NCBI RefSeq assembly: GCF_027744825.2
Contig: NC_071339.1
Location: 27,451,501 to 27,515,500, forward strand
Source: Synchiropus splendidus
Taxonomy: Eukaryota > Chordata > Actinopteri > Syngnathiformes > Callionymidae
DNA: 64,000 bases
Reading direction: 5' to 3'
The notes below the pieces were generated by a model. The model was not told the DNA's origin. It made no database searches and saw only the letters and a list, made by a program, of their open reading frames with translations. Made by a program: the position numbers and the translations under genes. Positions within the stretch are counted from its first letter, which is position 1. Each line of letters starts with the position of its first letter. Shown in pieces: positions 58,225 through 64,000 of the stretch.

Positions 58225-61044
58225 TAGAAACACGCTTTCTGCTATAGTGGGAGGTGAAAATTTCATGTTCTGAAGCTTCCCTGCAAAGTTATGGCACAAT
58301 GCAGAATTTGCGTTTTCAGCCTGAGATAATGTCGATTCCGGAACGCCAAACATAAAAATGTTGATAACTTTTGGAAAACACTTCAGACAGCTTAGATTTG
58401 ATGTGCAATTTCTAGAAAGACCATTTCTGCTATAGTGGGAGGTGAAAATTTCATGTTCTGAAGCTTCCCTGCAAAGTTATGGCACAGTGCAGAAAACGCG
58501 TTTTCAGCGTGAGATAAGGTGGGTTCCGGAACGCCAAACATAAAAATCTTGATAACTTTGGAAAAGCAATTCAGACAGCTTACATTTGATGTGCAACTAC
58601 TAGAAAGACCCTTTCTGCTGTAGTGGGTGGTGATAATTTCATGTTCTGAAGCTTCCCTGCAAAGTTATGGCACAATGTGTAAAACACGTTTTCAGCCTGA
58701 GATAAGGTCGATTCCAGAACGCCAAACATAAAAATGTTGATAACTTTGGAAAAACACTTCAGACAGCTTAGATTTGATGTGCAACTACTAGAAAGACCCT
58801 TTCTGCTATAGTGGGATGTGAAAATTTCATGTTCTGAAGCTTCCCTGCAAAGTTATGGCACAACGCAGAAAACGCATTTTAAAACTGAGATAAGGTGGGT
58901 TCTTGAACGCCAAACATAAAAATGTTGATAACTTTCGAAAAACACTTCAGACAGCTTAGATTTGATGTGCAACTACTACAAAGACCCTTTCTGCTATAGT
59001 GGGAGGTGAAAATTTCATGTTCTGAAGCTTCCCTGCAAAGTCATGGCACAACGCAGAAAACGCGTTTTCAGCCTGAGATAAGGTCGATTCCGGAACACCA
59101 AACATAAAAAAGTTGACAACTTTGGAAAAACACTTCAGACAGCTTACGTTTGATGTGCAACTACTAGAAAGACCCTTTCTGCTATAGTGGGAGGTGAAAA
59201 TTTCATGTTCTGAAGCTTCCCTGCAAAGTCATGGCACAATGCTGAAAATGCGTTTTCAGCCTGAGATTAGGTGGGTTCCGGAACGCCAAACATAAAAATG
59301 TTGATAACTTTGGCAAAACAATTCAGACAGCTTAGATTTGATGTGCATCTACTAGAAAGACCCTTTCTGCTATAGTGGGTGGTGATAATTTCATGTTCTG
59401 AAGCTTCCCTCCGAAGTTATGGCACAATGCAGAATTCGCGTTTTCAGCCTGAGATAAGGTCGATTCCAGAACGCCAAACATAAAAATGATGATAACTTTG
59501 GAAAAACAATTCAGACAGCTTAGATTTGATGTGCAACTACTAGAAAGACCCATTCTGCTATAGTGGGATGTGAAATTTTCATGTTCTGAAGCTTCCCTGC
59601 AAAGTTATGGCACAATGCAGAAAACGTGTTTTCATCGTGCGATAAGGTGGGTTCCGGAACGCCAAACATAAAAATGTTAATAACTTTGGAAAAACAATTC
59701 AGACAGCTTAGATTTGATGTGCAACTACTAGAAAGACCCATTCTGCTATAGTGGGATGTGAAATTTTCATGTTCTGAAGTTTCCCTGCAAAGTTATGGCA
59801 CAATGCAGAAAACGTGTTTTCATCGTGCGATAAGGTGGGTTCCGGAACGCCAAACATAAAAATGTTGATAACTTTGGAAAAACACTTCAGAGAGCTTAGA
59901 TTAGATGTGCAACTACTAGAAAGACCCTTTCTGCGATAGTGAGAGGTGAAAACTTCATGTTCTGAAGCTTCCCTGCAAAGTTATGGCACAATGTAGAAAA
60001 CGCGTTTTCAGCCTGAGATAAGGTGGGTTCCGGAACGCCTAACACAAAAATATTGATAAGTTTGGAAAAACACTTCAGACAGCTTAGATTTTATGTGCAA
60101 CTACTAGAAACACGCTTTCTGCTATAGTGGGAGGTGAAAATTTCATGTTCTGAAGCTTCCCTGCAAAGTCATGGCACAATGCAGAAAATGCGTTTTCAGC
60201 CTGAGATAAGGTCGATTCCGGAACGCCAAACATAAAAATGTTGATAACTTTGGAAAAACAATTCAGACAACTTAGATTTGATGTGCAACTACTAGAAAGA
60301 CCCTTTCTGCTATAGTGGGTGGTGATAATTTCATGTTCTGAAGCTTCCCTGCAAAGTTATGGCACAATGCAGAAAACGCGTTTTCAGCCTGAGATAAGGT
60401 CGATTCCGGAACGCCAAACATAAAAATGTTGATAACTTTGGAAAAACACTTCAGACAGCTTAGATTTGATGTGCAACTACTAGAAAGACCCTTGCTATTA
60501 TAGCGGCAGGTGAAAATGTCATGTTCTGAGGCTTCCCTGCAAAGTTATGGCACAATGCAAAAAACACGTTTGCAGACTGAGATAAGGTGGGTTTCGGAAC
60601 GCCAAACATAAAAATGTTGACAACTTTTGGAAAAACACTTCAGACAGCATAGATATGATGTGCAACTACTAAAAAGTCCCTTTCTGCTATAGTGGGAGGT
60701 GAACATTTCATGTTCTGAAGCTTCCCTGCACAGTTATGGAACAATGCAGAAAACACGTTTTCAGCCTGAGATAAGGTCGATTCCGGAACGCCAAACATAA
60801 AAATGTTGATAACTTTCGAAAAAACACATCAGACAGCTTAGATTTGAAGTGTAACTACTAGAAATACCCTTTCTGCTATAGTGGGATGTGAAATTTTTAT
60901 GTTCTGAAGCTTCCTTGCAAAGTTATGGCTCAATGCGTAAAACGCGTTTTCAGCCTGACATAAGGTTGATTCCGGAACGCCAAACATAAGAATGTTGATA
61001 ACTTTGGAAAAAGACTTCAGACAGGTTAGATTTGATGTGCAACT

Positions 61045-61420
61045 ACTAGAAAGACCCTTTCTGCTATAGTGGGAGGTGAAAATTTCATGTTCTGAAGATT
61101 CCCTGCAAAGTTATGGCACAATGCAGAAAACGCGTATTCAGCCTGAGATAAGGTCGATTCCGAAACGCCTAACATAAAAATGTTGATAACTTTGGAAAAA
61201 CACTTCAGACAGCTTAGATTTGGTGTGCAACAACTAGAAAGACCCTTTCTGCTATAGTGGGAGTTGAAAATGTCATGTTCTGAAGCTTCCATGCAAAGTT
61301 ATGGCACATTGCAGAAAACGCGTTTTCAGCCTGAAATAAGGTCGATTCAGGAACGCCAAACACAAAAATGTTGAAAACTTTCAAAAAACACTTCAGACAG
61401 TTTAGATTTGAAGTGCAAGT
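61045..61420 (-). repeat. Two extra satellite units in the right arm
   Basis: 376 bp with no partner in the left arm: 60985-61044 pairs with 30361-30420, and 61421-61480 pairs with 30301-30360. The extra dimer carries an 88-codon satellite ORF (61026-61292) that the left arm lacks. Confidence 0.85.
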
Positions 61421-64000
61421 ACGAGAAAGACCCTTTCTGCTATAATGGTTATTGAAAATTTCATGTTCTGAAGCTTCCCTCCAAAGTTATGGCACAATGC
61501 AGAAAACGCGCTCACAGCCTGAGATAAGGTGGGTTCCGGAACGCCAAACATAAAAATGTTGATAACTTTGGAAAAACACTTCAGACAGCTAAGATTTGAT
61601 GTGTAACTACTCGAAAGACCCTTTCTGCTATGGTGGGAGGTGAAAATTTCATGTTCTGAAGCTTCCCTGCAATGTTATGGCACAATGCAGGAAACGCGTT
61701 TTCAGCCTGAGATAACGTGGGTTTCAGAACGCCAAGCATAAAAATATTGATAACTTTGGAAAAACACTTCAGACAGCTTAGATTTGATGTGCAACTACTA
61801 GAAAGACCCTTTCTGCTATAGTGGGAGGTGAAAATTTCATATTCTGCCGCTTTCCAGCAAAGTGATGGCACAATGCAGAAAACGCGTTTTCAGCCTTAGA
61901 TAAGGTTGATTCCGGAACGCCAAACATAAAAATGTTGTTAACTTTGGAAAAACACGTCAGACAGCTTAGATTTGACGTGCAACTACTAGAAAGACCATTT
62001 CTGCTATAGTGGGAGGTGAACATTTCCTGTTCTGAAGCTTCCCTGAGAAGTTATGGCACAATGCGTAAAACGCGTTTTCAGGCTGAGATAAGGTCGATTC
62101 CGGAACGCCAAAAGTAAAAATGTTGATCACTTTGGAACAACACATCAGACAGCTTAGATTTGATGTGCAACTACTAGAAAGACCCTTTGTGCTATAGTGG
62201 GAGGTTAAAATTTAATGTTCAGAAGCTTCCTTGGAAAGTTATGGCACAATGCAGAAAATGCATTTTGAGCCTGAGATAAGGTCGATTCCGGAACGCAATA
62301 CATAAAAGTGTTGATAACTTTGTTAAAACACTTCAGCCAGCTTAGATTGTATGTGCAACTACTAGAAAGACCATTTCTGCTATAGTGGGAGGTTAAAATT
62401 TCATGTTCTGAAGCTTCCCTGCAAAGTTATGGCACAACGCAGAAAAGACGTTTCCAGCCTGACATAAGGTGGGTTCCAGAACGCTAAACATAAAATTGTT
62501 GATAACTTTGGAAAAAACACTTCAGACAGCTTAGATTTGATGTGCAACTACCAGAAAGACCCTTTTTGCTGTAGTGGAATGTGAAATTTTCATATTCTGA
62601 AGCTTCCCTGCAAAGTTATGGCACAACGCAGAAAAGACGTTTCCAGCCTGACATAAGGTGGGTTCCAGAACGCTAAACATAAAAATGTTGATAACTTTGG
62701 AAAAACACTTCAGACAGCTTATATTTGATGTGCAACTACTAGAAAGACAATTTCTGCTATAGTGGTAAGTGAAACTTTCGTGTTCTGAAGCTTTCCTTCA
62801 AAGTTATGGCATAATGCAGAAAACACGTTTTCAGCCAGAGGTAAGGTGGGTTCCGGAACGGCAAACATAAAAATGTTGATAACTTTCGAAAAACACTTCA
62901 GACAGCTTAGATTTGACGTGCAACTACTAGAAAGACCCTTTCTGCTATAGTGGGCGGTGAAAATTTGATGTTCTGAAGCTTCCCTGCAAAGTTATGGCAC
63001 AATGCAGAAAACGCGTTTTCAGCCTGAGATAAGATGTTTTCCGGAACGCCAAAAAAAAAAATGTTGTTAACTTTGGAAAAACACTTCAGACAGCTTAGAT
63101 TTGAGGTGCAACTGCTAGAAAGACCCTTTCTGCTATAGTGTGAGTTGAAAATTTCATGTTCTGAAGCTTCCCTGCAAAGTTATGGAACAATGCAGAAAAC
63201 GCATTTTCAGCCTGAGATAAGGTGGGTTCCGGTACGCCAAACATAAAAATGTTGATAACTTTGGAAAACCACTTCAGACAGCTTAGATTTGATGTGTAAC
63301 TCCTAGAAAGACCCTTTCTGCTATAGTGGGAGGTGAAACTTTCATGTTCTGAAGCTTTCCTTCAAAGTTATGGCACAATGCAGAAAACGCGTTTTCAGCA
63401 TGAGATAAGGTGGGTTCCGGAACGCCAAACATAAAAATGTTGATAACTTTGGAAAAACACTTCAGACGGCTTAGATTTGATGTGCAACTACTAGAAAGAC
63501 CCTTTCTGCTATAGTGGGAGGTGAAAATTTCATTTTCTGAAGCTTCCCTGCAAAGTTATGGCACAATTTGTAAAACGCGTTTTCAGCCTGAGATAAGGTC
63601 GATTCCGGAACGCCAAACATAAAAATGTTGATAGCTTTGGTAAAACACTTCAGACAGCTTAGATTTGATGTGCAACTACTCGAAAGACCCTTTCTGCTAT
63701 AATGGTAGGTGAAAATTTTCATGTTCTGAAGCTTCCCTGAGAAGTTATGGCACAACGCACAAAACGCTTTTTCAGCCTGAGATAAGGTACGTTTCGGAAC
63801 GCCAAACATAAAAATGTTGATAGCTTTGGTAAAACAATTCAGACAGCTTAGATTTGATGTGAGACTACTAGAGAGACCCTTTCTGCTATAGTGGGTGGTG
63901 ATAATTTCATGTTCTGAAGCTTCCCTGCAAAGTTATGGCACAATGCCTAAAACACGTTTTCAGCCTGAGATAAGGTCGATTCCGGAACGCCAAATATAAA

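Larger units (their letters stand above)
52266..64000 (-). repeat. Right arm of the giant inverted repeat
   Basis: Reverse complement of 27781-38386. It is 1129 bp longer because of 753 bp at 57472-58224 and 376 bp at 61045-61420, which are four and two satellite units. The last bases of the window (CGCCAAATATAAA) are the exact complement of 27781-27793. The outer end of the arm is therefore not reached. Confidence 0.95.
56511..64000 (-). repeat. 188-bp satellite array, right block (about 40 monomers)
   Basis: The same satellite in opposite orientation to the left array, running off the window. Unit order matches the left array unit for unit apart from the two extra segments. Reverse-strand landmarks are GAAAGACCCTTTCTGCTATA, GAAGCTTCCCTGCAAAG and GAAAACGCGTTTTCAGCCTG. 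Confidence 0.96.

Noticed and set aside
27781..64000. The palindrome as a simple hairpin-read assembly artefact
   Set aside because: The core is 13.9 kb of different sequence, and the arms differ by two whole-unit indels and scattered bases, which a folded read would not give. Misassembly by other means cannot be excluded from sequence alone.
1..64000. tRNA, rRNA, telomeric repeats or host exons
   Set aside because: I looked for rRNA-like blocks, TTAGGG runs and conserved exons outside element sequence and saw none.

Overview
The window contains no intact gene. It is repeat-rich animal chromatin: two blocks of a tandem satellite with a unit of about 188 bp, facing each other across a core built of broken transposable elements. 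The element mix (DIRS-type tyrosine-recombinase retroelements, a Ty3/Gypsy element, a piggyBac element with TTAA duplications, a solo LTR) is typical of fish and amphibian genomes. A teleost is my best guess, by inference. There is no bacterial-style gene organisation, rRNA, tRNA or CRISPR.

Layout. 1-23439: about 125 head-to-tail monomers in + orientation, with multi-unit blocks duplicated inside the array. 23445-25136: an LTR-like insertion flanked by a 5-bp duplication, sitting inside one monomer. 25142-34141: about 48 more + monomers, then strongly decayed edge monomers to 34641. 34642-38386: low-copy-looking sequence plus fragments of a DIRS-related element (minus strand). 38387-52265: the core. 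It holds a decayed Ty3/Gypsy pol (minus) split by a piggyBac element, a DIRS copy A (minus), a small island of satellite monomers, a fragment of a second DIRS subfamily, and a DIRS copy B (plus). 52266-64000: a near-identical reverse-complement copy of 27781-38386, ending again in satellite, now in minus orientation.

The dominant structure is therefore a very large inverted repeat. Positions in the two inner arms add up to 90652. Further out the sum becomes 91405 and then 91781, because the right arm carries 753 bp (four monomers) and then 376 bp (two monomers) that the left lacks. Both arms run to or past the window edge: position 64000 pairs with 27781. The inner 4.2 kb of the arms look identical. 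At 38387/52265 the identity drops abruptly to roughly 90 percent for about 220 bp and then homology stops. That step suggests recent homogenisation or duplication of an older inverted pair.

Nothing works together as a pathway. All coding remnants are retroelement or transposon parts with frameshifts, stops, deletions or lost catalytic residues. DIRS copies A and B have complementary losses (A lacks the reverse transcriptase, B lacks part of RNase H and of the recombinase). The satellite ORFs of about 81 codons are by-products of the repeat. Points of interest are the giant satellite-armed foldback structure, the identity step, satellite monomers embedded in DIRS-like sequence, and three short perfect dyads in the monomer.
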